Source: Blastopirellula sp.
GTDB taxonomy: Bacteria > Planctomycetota > Planctomycetia > Pirellulales > Pirellulaceae
DNA: 64,000 nucleotides
Assembly: GCA_002733575.1 (NCBI GenBank)
Contig: NVWB01000150.1
Span: 21,720 to 85,719 of the forward strand
Direction: 5' to 3'
Shown here: one piece after another, positions 27,663 through 36,833 of the stretch
Layout of the letters: each line of letters starts with the position of its first letter
Numbering within the stretch: position 1 is the stretch's first letter
The notes under the pieces: generated by a model
The model's input: the letters and a program-made list of their open reading frames with translations, nothing else
What the model was told of the DNA's origin: nothing
Database searches by the model: none
Position numbers and translations under genes: made by a program

Positions 27663-28664
27663 GTGATCTCGCTGCTTCGCCAACGCTGGTTTTTGTTTGC
27701 GCTGGCCGGGGTAATTACCGTTGGATTCACATTTTCAGACGCCTTAGAAGGGCTCTCTAAACTCAAGCTGTTACGCAACGGAATCGTCATTACGGTTCTG
27801 TTTTTGATGTCCTTTCCACTTCAATTTGGCGATTTACGCAATGCAGTGCAAAAGCCAGGCGGGGCACTCTTGGCATCAGGGCTCAACTTCGGGTTTATGC
27901 CCATACTGGCTTGGATCTTCTCTCTAAGTCTGTCTGGCGACTTGGCAATTGGGGTGAATTTGGCTGCTGCCACGCCTTGTACACTGGCATCGGCAGCAGT
28001 TTGGACACGTAAGGCAGGTGGCAATGATGCGACGGCCTTGATGGTGACCATTATTACCAACCTAAGTTGTTTTATCATAACACCTTTGTGCCTGCTGTGG
28101 ACAACCGATATAAAGGTGGATATTGATCTGAGTGACATGGTTTTCACGCTCGGTTTGATGGTCCTTTTGCCACTGGCTGCTGGCCAATTACTACGAATCT
28201 CTCGCCCTTTAGGAACCTGGGCAACCTTGAATAAGGCACGATTAGGCATCGCGGCCCAAGTGGGCGTACTTTCCATTGTATTTCTAGGGTGCATTAAGTC
28301 TGGTCTCAGTCTGCGAGGCCCGCTACCGGAAGATTCTCCCGACTTATTTTCCTTTATTTGGATGATACTTGTAGTTCTTACGATTCACAGCATTGGTCTA
28401 TGGGTAGCCCATGTGGTTGCCAGAAGGTTGAATTTTTCTCGGCCAGAGCGTATTGCCATTGGCTTTGCCAGCAGTCAAAAGACGTTAATGATAGGGCTAT
28501 TTGTCGCTGCAAACTATTACGGGGCATCACCTTTGGCCATTTTACCGATGGTTACGTTCCATGTTGGGCAATTACTGATTGATACGGTAGTGGCCGACCG
28601 AATGAAACAGAGTGAACCACCAGCGGAAGAATCGGGTCAAAGTAACGAAGAGCAGACCAATTAG
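27663..28664 (+). CDS. SBF / bile acid:sodium symporter-family transporter
   Basis: About 333 residues from GTG 27663, chosen because GGAAAGG lies 10 bases upstream and it gives the usual family opening ('LLRQRWFLFALAG'); a TTG at 27636 would add nine residues. About nine to ten hydrophobic helices. Family motifs include 'NLAAATPCTLASAAVWTRKAGGND' (given here as two parts: 'ATPCTLASAAVW', 'TRKAGGND') and the late 'GFASSQKTLMIGLF'. Members carry organic anions with sodium; the substrate cannot be told from sequence. The final 30 residues are a hydrophilic tail rich in Glu and Gln. Confidence 0.85.
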   Translation: MISLLRQRWFLFALAGVITVGFTFSDALEGLSKLKLLRNGIVITVLFLMSFPLQFGDLRNAVQKPGGALLASGLNFGFMPILAWIFSLSLSGDLAIGVNLAAATPCTLASAAVWTRKAGGNDATALMVTIITNLSCFIITPLCLLWTTDIKVDIDLSDMVFTLGLMVLLPLAAGQLLRISRPLGTWATLNKARLGIAAQVGVLSIVFLGCIKSGLSLRGPLPEDSPDLFSFIWMILVVLTIHSIGLWVAHVVARRLNFSRPERIAIGFASSQKTLMIGLFVAANYYGASPLAILPMVTFHVGQLLIDTVVADRMKQSEPPAEESGQSNEEQTN

Positions 28665-28702
28665 TGGTGAAATTCGGCCCAATAGGCACTTGCCGCAAGT
28701 GG

Positions 28703-28731
28703 TTGTCAATGATAAACTTAACCGATTAAAG
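28703..28731 (+). promoter_or_regulatory. Weak candidate promoter for rpmE
   Basis: TTGTCA (28703-28708), 17-base spacer, TTAAAG (28726-28731), 60 bases before the L31 start. The -10 match is poor, so this is only a candidate. Confidence 0.3.
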
Positions 28732-28790
28732 ATCACTCTAGGAACGCAGTAGGGCATCTCCTCTTCGCGAACAGAGCAAGGAATACGAAA

Positions 28791-29021
28791 ATGAAAAAAG
28801 ACATCCACCCAAACTATCAAGACACCAACGTCCGCTGCGGTTGTGGCAACACATTCGTAACACGAAGCACTCGTAAAGAGCTCGTGGTCGATGTTTGTAA
28901 TGCTTGCCACCCGTTTTATACCGGTAAGTTGAAGTTCGTTGACTCGGCCGGACGTATCGAGAAATTCAAGAACAAATTTGCCAAAGCTGGTTACGCTAGT
29001 CTTACTAAAAAGAAAAAGTAG
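28791..29021 (+). CDS. rpmE: 50S ribosomal protein L31, zinc type
   Basis: 76 residues, the usual length. It begins '[20 protein letters not shown]' and keeps the zinc-binding cysteines C16 and C18 and the later '[11 protein letters not shown]', which mark the zinc form of L31 rather than the zinc-free paralogue. It ends in a lysine run. The gene is followed by an intrinsic terminator and then by prfA, an L31-RF1-PrmC order found in many bacteria. The zinc form implies it could be replaced by a Zn-free copy elsewhere under zinc starvation, but none is visible in this window. Confidence 0.97.
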   Translation: MKKDIHPNYQDTNVRCGCGNTFVTRSTRKELVVDVCNACHPFYTGKLKFVDSAGRIEKFKNKFAKAGYASLTKKKK

Positions 29022-29047
29022 CAACCCAAAACTGAACTTTGATATCG

Positions 29048-29085
29048 CGCGAGTTTTCTATCCAGAAGACTCGCGTTGTTTTTTG
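29048..29085 (+). terminator. Intrinsic terminator between rpmE and prfA
   Basis: Eleven-base-pair stem (CGCGAGTTTTC / GAAGACTCGCG, one G-U pair) with a six-base loop, followed by TTGTTTTTT. It should separate most L31 transcription from prfA. Confidence 0.8.
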
Positions 29086-29181
29086 GTTGGAATCAAACTG
29101 TCTGTTCGAGTCTGTAAAGAACCAGTTGATTCATTGCTTCATTTTATCTTTGGTTGTTTCATACAAAAAGGGTCGTCTCTC

Positions 29182-30261
29182 ATGCGCGAGATGCTGGAAG
29201 AAAAGCTTGCTCGATTTGAAGAGCTAGAGCAAAAGATGAGTGATCCTGAGGTCATGGGTAACTCAAACCTGATGGCGGCCGTCGCGCGCGAGCATGGATC
29301 GCTGGCCAAACTCTCGAATAAATATCGTCAGTTCAAAAAGATCGTAGGCAATATCGATGAATCGCGAGAGATGATCGAGAGTGATGATGACGCTGAAATG
29401 CGTGAACTGGCCGAAGTTGAACTGGAAGATTTCAAAGAACAACGCGAACAAATCTGGCAAGACTTGCTTGACATGACCATCGGCGGTGAGGACGCCAATC
29501 GAACCAAAATTGTTTTGGAAATTCGGGGCGGTGCCGGCGGAGACGAAGCCGCGTTATTTGCCCGCGACTTGTACGACATGTACCAAAAGTTTGCGGAAAC
29601 CAAACGTTGGAAATTCGAGGTCATGAGCGCCAACCCGACTGAGTTAGGTGGCTTCAAAGAAATTATCGTTTCGATGGAAGGCGAAGGCATCTATCGAGAA
29701 ATGCAATACGAGAGTGGCGGCCATCGAGTTCAACGAGTTCCAGAGACAGAGACCAAAGGCCGGATTCATACCTCGGCTGCCACAGTAGCCGTGATGGCGG
29801 AACCGGAAGAAGTGGAATTTGATATCTCGACCGATTCCTACACGGTCGAACGCTACGCGGCCAGTTCAGGCCCTGGTGGTCAGCATGTGAACAAAACTGC
29901 CTCTGCGGTTCGCTTGATCCATAAAGAGACGGGTGTGATTGTGCAGTGCTGTGAAGATCGTAGCCAGCATAAAAACTTAGCCAGAGCCTTACGGCTGCTG
30001 AAAACTAAGTTGTATGAATCAAAACGGGCAAAAGAAGATGCAGAGCGAGCTGCCGAACGAAAAACGTTGATCGGTTCGGGAGATCGTAGTCAAAGAATTC
30101 GAACTTACAACTTTCCTGAAAACCGGCTTACCGATCATCGCATTAATTTAACAGTCTACAAACTAGATCAAATCATCTCTGGTAACATTCAGATGTTGAT
30201 CGATGCCATGATTGATCATGATCGCGAAGAGATACGTGGGTCGATGGGAAGTCTTGACTAA
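29182..30261 (+). CDS. prfA: Peptide chain release factor 1
   Basis: 359 residues from ATG 29182, the start that gives the family N-terminus '[19 protein letters not shown]'; the frame is open farther upstream but the extra 81 codons run through the rpmE end and the terminator. The catalytic GGQ is in '[18 protein letters not shown]'. The stop-codon recognition tripeptide is PET in '[15 protein letters not shown]', matching the PxT of RF1 rather than the SPF of RF2, so it should read UAA and UAG. The gene for the enzyme that methylates the GGQ glutamine (prmC) follows. Confidence 0.97.
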   Translation: MREMLEEKLARFEELEQKMSDPEVMGNSNLMAAVAREHGSLAKLSNKYRQFKKIVGNIDESREMIESDDDAEMRELAEVELEDFKEQREQIWQDLLDMTIGGEDANRTKIVLEIRGGAGGDEAALFARDLYDMYQKFAETKRWKFEVMSANPTELGGFKEIIVSMEGEGIYREMQYESGGHRVQRVPETETKGRIHTSAATVAVMAEPEEVEFDISTDSYTVERYAASSGPGGQHVNKTASAVRLIHKETGVIVQCCEDRSQHKNLARALRLLKTKLYESKRAKEDAERAAERKTLIGSGDRSQRIRTYNFPENRLTDHRINLTVYKLDQIISGNIQMLIDAMIDHDREEIRGSMGSLD

Positions 30262-30327
30262 CATCGCACGAACTTAACACTGTCTGCTCTCTATCAATTT
30301 ACCATCAACGAAATTACAGTCTCTTCG

Positions 30328-31212
30328 ATGACAGATAACGAGCCTTGGACTATCGGACGCCTATTGAAGTGGACGACTGATTACTTGCAAACCCAAGGTT
30401 CTGATAGTGCCCGACTAGATGCCGAACTGCTTTTGGCAAGTGCCTGTGACTGTCAGCGAATCGTACTTTACACGCGTTTTGATGAAGTGGTCGACGATTC
30501 TATTCGCTCCCAATTTCGTGCGTTGGTAAAAAAACGATCAGCCGGAATGCCAGTTGCTTATCTGCTAGGGTTCAAAGAATTCTATTCCTTAGAATTTAAA
30601 GTCGATCAAAACGTATTGATTCCACGCCCTGAGACCGAGCACTTGGTGATTGAAACTTTGGATCGCTTGAAACTTTATCAAGGTGATTCTCCTGCTCGCG
30701 TGATTGATGTCGGCACAGGCAGCGGCGCCGTTGCCATTACATTGGCGAAAGAATCTCCGCAAACCGAATTAACTGCTGTCGATATCAGCAAACCAGCATT
30801 AAACATTGCACATAAAAACGCGGTAAAACATCAAGTGCAAGATCGCATCCGGTTGCTGGAAAGCGATTTGATGACGAACTTGCCCGAGCAAGAGCAATTT
30901 GATTTTGTGGTCAGTAACCCGCCTTATATCGGTGAGAATGAGAAGCCCGAGATGCCTCGGGACGTGTTAGACTTTGAACCGCATATTGCATTGTTTGCTG
31001 AAGAAGAAGGGCTTGCTCTAATTCGCAGGCTGGTCGAGGAATCGAAAACTCGCTTAGTCCCAGGCGGTTGGCTTCTGATGGAAATGGGACCGGTGATCTC
31101 AGATCGAGCTGTAGAAATTATTACTAACTCAGGCGGTTACCAACAGATTGAAGTCGTAAAAGACCTGGCCCAGCTTCCAAGAATTCTGGTCGCTCAAAGA
31201 GCTCTCAACTAA
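30328..31212 (+). CDS. prmC: Release factor glutamine methyltransferase
   Basis: 294 residues. N-terminal helical domain, linker with 'IPRPETEHLV', then a Rossmann methyltransferase domain: SAM-binding 'VIDVGTGSGAVAITLAKE' and the substrate-glutamine motif 'NPPYI' near residue 195. It methylates the glutamine of the GGQ motif of RF1 and RF2 and so raises termination efficiency. It sits 66 bases after prfA in the usual order and its length is normal. It converges on the GGDEF-type gene with 47 bases between the stops. Confidence 0.95.
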   Translation: MTDNEPWTIGRLLKWTTDYLQTQGSDSARLDAELLLASACDCQRIVLYTRFDEVVDDSIRSQFRALVKKRSAGMPVAYLLGFKEFYSLEFKVDQNVLIPRPETEHLVIETLDRLKLYQGDSPARVIDVGTGSGAVAITLAKESPQTELTAVDISKPALNIAHKNAVKHQVQDRIRLLESDLMTNLPEQEQFDFVVSNPPYIGENEKPEMPRDVLDFEPHIALFAEEEGLALIRRLVEESKTRLVPGGWLLMEMGPVISDRAVEIITNSGGYQQIEVVKDLAQLPRILVAQRALN

Positions 31213-31259
31213 TATAAATGCTCTTGCAAGCTTAATGCCTGTGTACCGAAGAGATTCGA

Positions 31260-32660
31260 TTACCCTCGGATGGGAATGACCTTGCCTTTGACTTGATAGA
31301 CGGGCGGGTCAATGGCTTGCGGGCCATTGCCTTCGTCGATAAAGGTTCGGTTTCGTCCATTCTTTTTTGAAGTTCTCACACACTGATTGAGTCGACGGAA
31401 GACTTTCGTGGTTGAATCATCCTTCGTTACTTCGGTGACTCCAAAGCTAACTTGGACTTCAATTTCAGCCCCTTCGTATTCAAAGGTAGTCGCTTCGATT
31501 GCCTGCCGTATTCTTTCGACAGCACTTGTTGCATTACGAGGTCCTGTGTCTCCAAAGAAGAAGATAAATTGCTGGCCTGTTCCTCTGGCGACTACATCAA
31601 AACCACGATCTTGTCGTGTCAGTTCAATCAGATATTTCCCAAAAGCGGAAAGGAATTGATCACACAAAATTGTACCGTGTCGTTCATTGCATTTTTTGAA
31701 CGCATCGATATCGAGCATTGCTGTACTGAGTGATCGTTCACGACGTATATCATCTCTCCACCACTCAAAGAATGTTACCTCTAAGCCGGTTCGATTCAGG
31801 CAGGTGGTCAGAGAATCAACCTGCAAGCCTTTATCCAGTTCGCCTAATCGACGTTCTGATCGCAAAACAGTCAGCAGCGTTTCTTGCATTTTATCGCGAA
31901 GGTCATGAGCCAATCCGAGCAGGCGATAGACTTCTAATAACAAACGTCGAGTTGCATCTTTGATGTTCGTGTTGAAATCAAGGTGCTCTAAGTTACTCAA
32001 AGTCGATTCAATTTGAGCCGCTTGATCCATTAAGACATTGCTGAGGCTCTCGGCGATGTCCGAATAGCTGCCCAAGTCTTCTTCCGTTCCATTCAAGTGC
32101 TCGGCTGCTTCGCTTTGTTTGTCTAGCCAATTGCGATTTAATTCTTCTAATTCAGCAGACAGATCTTCTAAGACTTCGGTCTCTAAAGACTTTAAGTTGC
32201 GAATTTTATTTTCAATCTTTACCAAATTGTCACGATAGATTCCAACTTCCAATCGCAGCACTTGAGCCGAAGCTTCGACAAGGGAACCAGCTTCCAGTCC
32301 CTCGGTTTCTAGAAACTCAAGCATTTCTTGTGGAACGACATCGCCCATAGGGATAATATCAAGTTCTTCAGAAGGTGCATCATCAACTGATGATTGCGAT
32401 AGCTCTCGATTCGTGTTTTCAGGCAAGAACTCTTGCACGTTATCTACGATGAGTAATTCGGGCATCTGATCAAGTAATCTACGCACATAAACGGCCACGG
32501 CAAATCCAAATGCCAAGTTAATAAACGCCGTTAATAAAATGAGCCAAAGCATTTTAGGATTTCTTGTTTCAATTAATGACCAGAGTGAATTGTCTATCAA
32601 GGCAATCTCAGTCATTAAACTTACGTTAGAAAACAAATCTGCGATGGCTCTGTTGTGCAA
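31260..32660 (-). CDS. Membrane-anchored GGDEF-domain protein with degenerate active site, RxxD site kept
   Basis: 466 residues. One N-terminal helix (about 38-58) leads to an acidic stretch (about 75-110), a long coiled coil (about 130-270) and a GGDEF domain (about 285-450). The domain start 'VDSLTTCLNRTGLEV' and 'MLDIDAFKKCNERHG' are recognisable, but the signature is TGQQF (361-365) instead of GG[DE]EF, so the catalytic acid and GTP-binding glycine are lost and cyclase activity is unlikely. The inhibitory site RxxD is present as R352-G-F-D355 with exactly five residues before the signature, the spacing known from PleD. I infer a cyclic-di-GMP receptor rather than a synthase. It is last in an operon with an HD/OB nuclease-like gene and an acyltransferase. 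Confidence 0.85.
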   Translation of the reverse strand: MHNRAIADLFSNVSLMTEIALIDNSLWSLIETRNPKMLWLILLTAFINLAFGFAVAVYVRRLLDQMPELLIVDNVQEFLPENTNRELSQSSVDDAPSEELDIIPMGDVVPQEMLEFLETEGLEAGSLVEASAQVLRLEVGIYRDNLVKIENKIRNLKSLETEVLEDLSAELEELNRNWLDKQSEAAEHLNGTEEDLGSYSDIAESLSNVLMDQAAQIESTLSNLEHLDFNTNIKDATRRLLLEVYRLLGLAHDLRDKMQETLLTVLRSERRLGELDKGLQVDSLTTCLNRTGLEVTFFEWWRDDIRRERSLSTAMLDIDAFKKCNERHGTILCDQFLSAFGKYLIELTRQDRGFDVVARGTGQQFIFFFGDTGPRNATSAVERIRQAIEATTFEYEGAEIEVQVSFGVTEVTKDDSTTKVFRRLNQCVRTSKKNGRNRTFIDEGNGPQAIDPPVYQVKGKVIPIRG

Positions 32661-32693
32661 AGCCTTTGGTTTTAGGTAACGATTATGACAGTA

Positions 32694-33743
32694 TTACGCA
32701 TCCTGCGAGTCTTCCACGCGATCTGTATCACCACTGGATGTACGATAGAGCTTTCGCTTGAAGGAATTCTTGGTAGAAGTCAGTTGTTCGTCTTGATCTA
32801 ATTCGGAAAGCACTTGATGCATACGAAACAGGGTTGAGTCAAATTTATCGACCGAGTGTACAACCATTGCTTCGATCGTCATCGGAAGTCGAGAGGCACC
32901 TGCGGTTAGATCGCCTGGATGCGAAGCAATAATGTGTTCAAGCCGCAACTGAAGTTCAGGTTCAATCTCAAGGTTCTGAGAGAACTCGCGTACGATATCT
33001 CGACCTAATTGGACATGTCCGACTAGTTCTCCGGCAATTGTGTATCGCGTGGCCCCTGCGGTTAAATCTAATTCTTGAAGCTTTCCAATATCATGCAGCA
33101 GGCAACCTGCAATAATCAGATCGCGTGTTTCAGATTCTCCCAGTTCAGGGTAGGTCGGTTCATAGCAATTACATAGAGAGATCGCAGCGCCTACCACGGT
33201 GGTGATATGTTCAAGGAACCCACCTGCATAACAATGGTGATACTTGACTGCCGCGGGCAATAAAATTAATGGGTCATGATAGTGTTCAAAGATCGCATAG
33301 ATTAACTTTTGAATTTCAGGGTGCTGCACCTCCAGGTGAACAAATTCAAGTAAGTCATCAAACAGGGATTCCACATCATGAGAACTACGCGGCTGGCAGT
33401 TCATCGGATCAAAGCCATCTTCCTTGTCTTGTTCATTTGCCTCTCGGATTTTATGGATCACCAACTGCAAACCAAAGGCCGTTTTTTGTAGCATGCCACG
33501 CACTTTATAGAATGTGCCTGGCTGCCATTGATTCATGCAGGGCTCATGCCACTGGGTGTTCTCCCAAATCGGAACACTTGCTTCGCGTCGTGAGTCACGA
33601 AAAATTACGCGATAAAAAGGCTGGCCATTGCGTTTGGATGATAATTCTTTCGACAGCAATTGAACAAAGCAATCTGCCGTTTCACCGTGCTTCAGTGAAC
33701 TTAAAGAAACAACATTGGGTGTTGTAGTAGAAGAGTCATTCAT
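32694..33743 (-). CDS. OB-fold / HD-domain phosphohydrolase, YhaM-like 3'-5' exoribonuclease
   Basis: 349 residues. An N-terminal OB-fold nucleic-acid-binding domain (about 10-115: 'ADCFVQLLSKELSSKRNGQ' ... 'GTFYKVRGML') precedes an HD domain (about 150-320). The metal ligands are visible: 'KYHHCYAGGFLEH', 'CLLHDIGKLQEL', 'GHVQLG' and 'HIIASHPG'. This order matches YhaM, a 3'-5' exonuclease acting on single-stranded RNA and DNA. The late 'AMVVHSVDKFDSTLFRM' is also typical. It is the middle gene of a three-gene operon, 93 bases after the acyltransferase and 33 before the GGDEF gene. The YhaM identity is good, the substrate is not shown. Confidence 0.85.
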   Translation of the reverse strand: MNDSSTTTPNVVSLSSLKHGETADCFVQLLSKELSSKRNGQPFYRVIFRDSRREASVPIWENTQWHEPCMNQWQPGTFYKVRGMLQKTAFGLQLVIHKIREANEQDKEDGFDPMNCQPRSSHDVESLFDDLLEFVHLEVQHPEIQKLIYAIFEHYHDPLILLPAAVKYHHCYAGGFLEHITTVVGAAISLCNCYEPTYPELGESETRDLIIAGCLLHDIGKLQELDLTAGATRYTIAGELVGHVQLGRDIVREFSQNLEIEPELQLRLEHIIASHPGDLTAGASRLPMTIEAMVVHSVDKFDSTLFRMHQVLSELDQDEQLTSTKNSFKRKLYRTSSGDTDRVEDSQDA

Positions 33744-33836
33744 GGGGTCAACGCCAGCAGATTAAAAAGGAGTGAAACCTACAGTCATAGATCTCCATCC
33801 TATCGGATTGGCGTCTCTCCCGCAAATAGAATGGAT

Positions 33837-35051
33837 TTAACTTTGGTAGGGGAGAGACTCTTTCGCTAAGTCACCCATCATCGTGGTTAGTTGAAGCTCA
33901 ATCTGGCTCATCAGTGGGTCCGTGGGCAAAGACTTATCCCGCTTGGAACTTACCTCGATTGCTTCGCCTACTTCAAGAATCACTTTTAAGCTGCCATGGC
34001 GAGTGATCTTGTCGGTCAAGTCTTCTTCGTAGCGTTCGACCGTTTCGAGGATTCGGTCAATTGACGGGGATTCGGCAAGATAGTCGGGCAGATAACACGA
34101 AATCTGTTGCGCTAGATAGATGTCTCTTAAATGGTCCCACCTTCGGTTGCGTTCCTCTTCACTGATTTCATCCATGACCATCTCTGGCATGATATTCATC
34201 CGCAGTGCTTTAACCCGAGGTACCACCAACCCGCTGCCCTCGCTACCGAGCCACTCTTGTTCTAGTGGCCCTAGTAGCCGGTCAATTAAATGTTTCAATC
34301 GATCCTTCAGGCTGCCAGATTGCACTTCACCAAAATATTCTAATTCTTTGAGTGCCAAAATGGCCATGCCGATATTGGTGACTCGATCAATCAAACCGAT
34401 CTCATGCTGTGTTTTCCAGGTGAACCGGTGTTCCATTTGTGCCAGAATAGGATCAACCGTCTCAAACAGATTGCCGCGAAATAGATATTTCAGCGCAATC
34501 GGATGAACGACGACTTTACCCGATTTTGCCTTCTCTCTTTTTTTGGCGGCCGTGCGGGCAATAAACGAAATGCCATCCAATAAAGCATGCAAGTGGTCGT
34601 TGGTTCTGGTGGTCGATCCTTCGGGGAAGATGACCAGAGGACGCTCTCCTGTGACCAAGGTATCTATCGCTGTGTTAATCGACTTGCGATCAATGCCTTC
34701 GCGATTCACACTGAACCCGCCCATCAATCGAATGGCCCAAGAGTTAAACCAGCCTTGGTTAAATAAATGCCAACTGGCCATCGAATAAAGATGACACCCC
34801 ACGGCACGCGATAAGTAACCCATGACCAAAGGGTCCGATGTGCGGCAATGGTTGGGCGTGAGCATAATCCCGTGCCCGGCATCTAATGACTGTTTGAGCA
34901 AATGTTCATTCCGCAACTCATAGTCCTCGACTCCTTCTTTGTGATTTAGATACATGCCATACAGGTTGAATCGCTGAATGAGAGATGGGCACCAGTTGCC
35001 ACGGTGGGGTGGAATAAACTGATAAGGTTTCTCAACTAGGATCTCTTGCAT
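33837..35051 (-). CDS. PlsC-type acyltransferase, extended C-terminus
   Basis: 404 residues. The HX4D active site is in 'TPNHCRTSDPL' (H68, D73) and the second block is 'FPEGSTTR' (141-148), both hallmarks of glycerol-phosphate and lysophospholipid acyltransferases. A region around 100-120 ('WAIRLMGGFSVNREGID') lies between them as in the family. The C-terminal 200 residues are helical and not shared by short PlsC. There is no strong membrane segment, so it should be peripheral. The likely job is phospholipid synthesis or remodelling; the acceptor is not known. It begins the leftward operon that continues with the HD/OB and GGDEF genes. Confidence 0.85.
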   Translation of the reverse strand: MQEILVEKPYQFIPPHRGNWCPSLIQRFNLYGMYLNHKEGVEDYELRNEHLLKQSLDAGHGIMLTPNHCRTSDPLVMGYLSRAVGCHLYSMASWHLFNQGWFNSWAIRLMGGFSVNREGIDRKSINTAIDTLVTGERPLVIFPEGSTTRTNDHLHALLDGISFIARTAAKKREKAKSGKVVVHPIALKYLFRGNLFETVDPILAQMEHRFTWKTQHEIGLIDRVTNIGMAILALKELEYFGEVQSGSLKDRLKHLIDRLLGPLEQEWLGSEGSGLVVPRVKALRMNIMPEMVMDEISEEERNRRWDHLRDIYLAQQISCYLPDYLAESPSIDRILETVERYEEDLTDKITRHGSLKVILEVGEAIEVSSKRDKSLPTDPLMSQIELQLTTMMGDLAKESLPYQS

Positions 35052-35312
35052 CTTTAAAAGCTCATCTAAAAAGTCAACAAAGCAGAGCGGAGTAAGCCAG
35101 TATTGTACGGTTAATTGTTTTTTTCAACACCACAGGTAATCGATTCAATCCATACAACATGCACAACGCCACTTTAGTGCGAACTGTTTGTAGGTCTATT
35201 TTCTCAATAGATAAGGCCCGATCAATTTGCCCTGATTTCATACCGAATACTATAGTTTAGTCGTCTATTGAATCTCATTTTCATGCTCCATTAATCAGGT
35301 ACACGGTCGTCT

Positions 35313-36251
35313 ATGGTAAAACGGCGGAAATTGGTTCGACCGGTTCCTCGGCATAAAGGAAGTTCGATTGAACGACTGGCTGCTTCTTTTGTTGATTACA
35401 TCACATTAGAATGTCATCTGGCCAATAATACGATTCAAGCTTATACGCGAGATCTAACTCGATTTAGGACATGGTTGACTGATCGAGATTTTCTGAATTT
35501 AGAGATCTCTGATTTCTCTGATTACGTGGCTTGGCTACATCGTAAGAATTTGGCCCCCAGTTCGATTTCTCGACATGTTGTCTCACTAAAAATCTTCTAT
35601 CGCTATTTGCAACTTGAGGGTATTGTCGAAGAGAGTGCAGTCGAATTACTCGGCAGCCAGAAACTTTGGCAGCGTATTCCCTCGGTGATTTCTGTTTCAA
35701 AGATCGACCGGTTTTTGACCGCTCCGTGGAGCGAAGACCCTTATTACATTCGAGACCGAGCTTTGCTGGAAATGCTCTACGCCACCGGCTGTCGGGCTTC
35801 CGAGATGAGTGGTTTGAGAATTGCTGATCTGCACTTGAAAGAAGGTTATTGCAAGTGTCACGGTAAAGGTGACAAACAACGAATTGTGCCTATCGGAAAA
35901 AAAGCATGTCGTGCGGTGCATGAGTACCTAGAACGAGAACGCCCGCTGTTGGCAAACCGAGCATCAAGAGAACCGGCTTCTCTTTTTCTGTCACGTACCG
36001 GCCGGCCTTTGCGAAGAGAGGCTATCTGGGAGTTGGTAAAAAAGTATGCCGTGCGATCCGGTATCTCGGCAGATGTGAGCCCTCATACACTCCGGCACAG
36101 TTTTGCCACGCATTTGTTAGCGGGCGGGGCCGATCTGCGACAAGTGCAAGAGATGCTAGGGCATTCGAGCATCGCCACCACACAAATCTATACACATGTC
36201 GATCAGTCTCGCCTGAAAAAGGTCCACGCCCAGTTTCATCCACGAGCATAA
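35313..36251 (+). CDS. xerD: Tyrosine recombinase XerD/XerC
   Basis: 312 residues. N-terminal SAM-like core-binding domain (about 20-110), catalytic domain (about 130-305). Catalytic residues: Arg in 'YATGCRASEMSGLRI', Lys in 'CHGKGDKQR', 'HTLRHSFATHLL' (H and R), 'LGHSSIATTQIYTHVD' (H and nucleophile Tyr). The high similarity to the XerC/D consensus and absence of phage or integron genes nearby argue for chromosome-dimer resolution at dif rather than mobile-element integration. XerC versus XerD cannot be told firmly by eye; I prefer XerD from 'GADLRQVQEMLGHSSI'. Confidence 0.93.
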   Translation: MVKRRKLVRPVPRHKGSSIERLAASFVDYITLECHLANNTIQAYTRDLTRFRTWLTDRDFLNLEISDFSDYVAWLHRKNLAPSSISRHVVSLKIFYRYLQLEGIVEESAVELLGSQKLWQRIPSVISVSKIDRFLTAPWSEDPYYIRDRALLEMLYATGCRASEMSGLRIADLHLKEGYCKCHGKGDKQRIVPIGKKACRAVHEYLERERPLLANRASREPASLFLSRTGRPLRREAIWELVKKYAVRSGISADVSPHTLRHSFATHLLAGGADLRQVQEMLGHSSIATTQIYTHVDQSRLKKVHAQFHPRA

Positions 36252-36283
36252 AAAAGCCCTACGCTGAATAATCAACGTAGGGC
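36249..36283 (-). terminator. Intrinsic terminator of the ExbB/ExbD operon
   Basis: GCCCTACG (36256-36263) pairs with CGTAGGGC (36276-36283), a 12-base loop between, and an A-run at 36250-36255 that reads as six T on the leftward transcript. It overlaps the xerD stop codon. Confidence 0.85.
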
Positions 36284-36310
36284 AACGGTATTTCATCGAA
36301 AGAAATGGGG

Positions 36311-36820
36311 CTAACCCGCTTCACCGCCGGGGGAGAATTTAATCTTCTCTATTAGTTTAATGATTTTACCATCTTCACCCACTTTACCAGTGACAGCGGT
36401 AATGGTTTGGATGACATAGTGATACTTCAAGTGAGAAGCCGCATCGATTTCGATTTCGCCCTCTTCTTGAAGCGAGCCGGGGCCAGATTTACCATCGATA
36501 AGGTCAATGATTTTCTTTTGCAGTGCACGCATGAAGTCAAGATCACTGTTCCCTGGCATTGCTCTTCCATTGAGCAGTACGCTGGTAAGCTTCCCGCTAT
36601 CGCTCGCGTTTAGTTTAACGACTAAAGGTATAGGAGGTACTTCGGTTGTTGCCTGTCCAGCAGACGCCTGTGGCATTTTGATGTTGAAGTCACCTTCCAT
36701 CGCCACAATTTTAAATGTCATGATAAAGAAGACGAGCAATTGAAACACGATGTCAATCATCGGTGTCATTTGTAGCTCGATCTTCTCTCTTCCATGAACT
36801 TCATTCTTGCGAATTTTCAT
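36311..36820 (-). CDS. ExbD/TolR-family biopolymer transport protein (distal)
   Basis: 169 residues. Short basic N-terminus, one helix with the essential Asp in 'MTPMIDIVFQLLVFFIM', then a periplasmic domain rich in beta strands ('PPIPLVVKLNAS', 'EIEIDAASHLKYHYVIQTIT'). Length is slightly above usual ExbD. It follows another ExbD (13 bases apart) and an ExbB, so the complex may be hetero-oligomeric. In Planctomycetes these TPR-ExbB-ExbD-ExbD units are common and the load is unknown. Confidence 0.92.
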   Translation of the reverse strand: MKIRKNEVHGREKIELQMTPMIDIVFQLLVFFIMTFKIVAMEGDFNIKMPQASAGQATTEVPPIPLVVKLNASDSGKLTSVLLNGRAMPGNSDLDFMRALQKKIIDLIDGKSGPGSLQEEGEIEIDAASHLKYHYVIQTITAVTGKVGEDGKIIKLIEKIKFSPGGEAG

Positions 36821-36833
36821 GCGATTATCCTCA

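Noticed and set aside
28939..29181. Longer N-terminus for RF1
   Set aside because: It would run through the rpmE end and its terminator and lacks family residues; the ATG at 29182 matches RF1.
35313..36251. Integrase marking a genomic island
   Set aside because: XerC/D-like in all features; no flanking repeats, tRNA or cargo genes.
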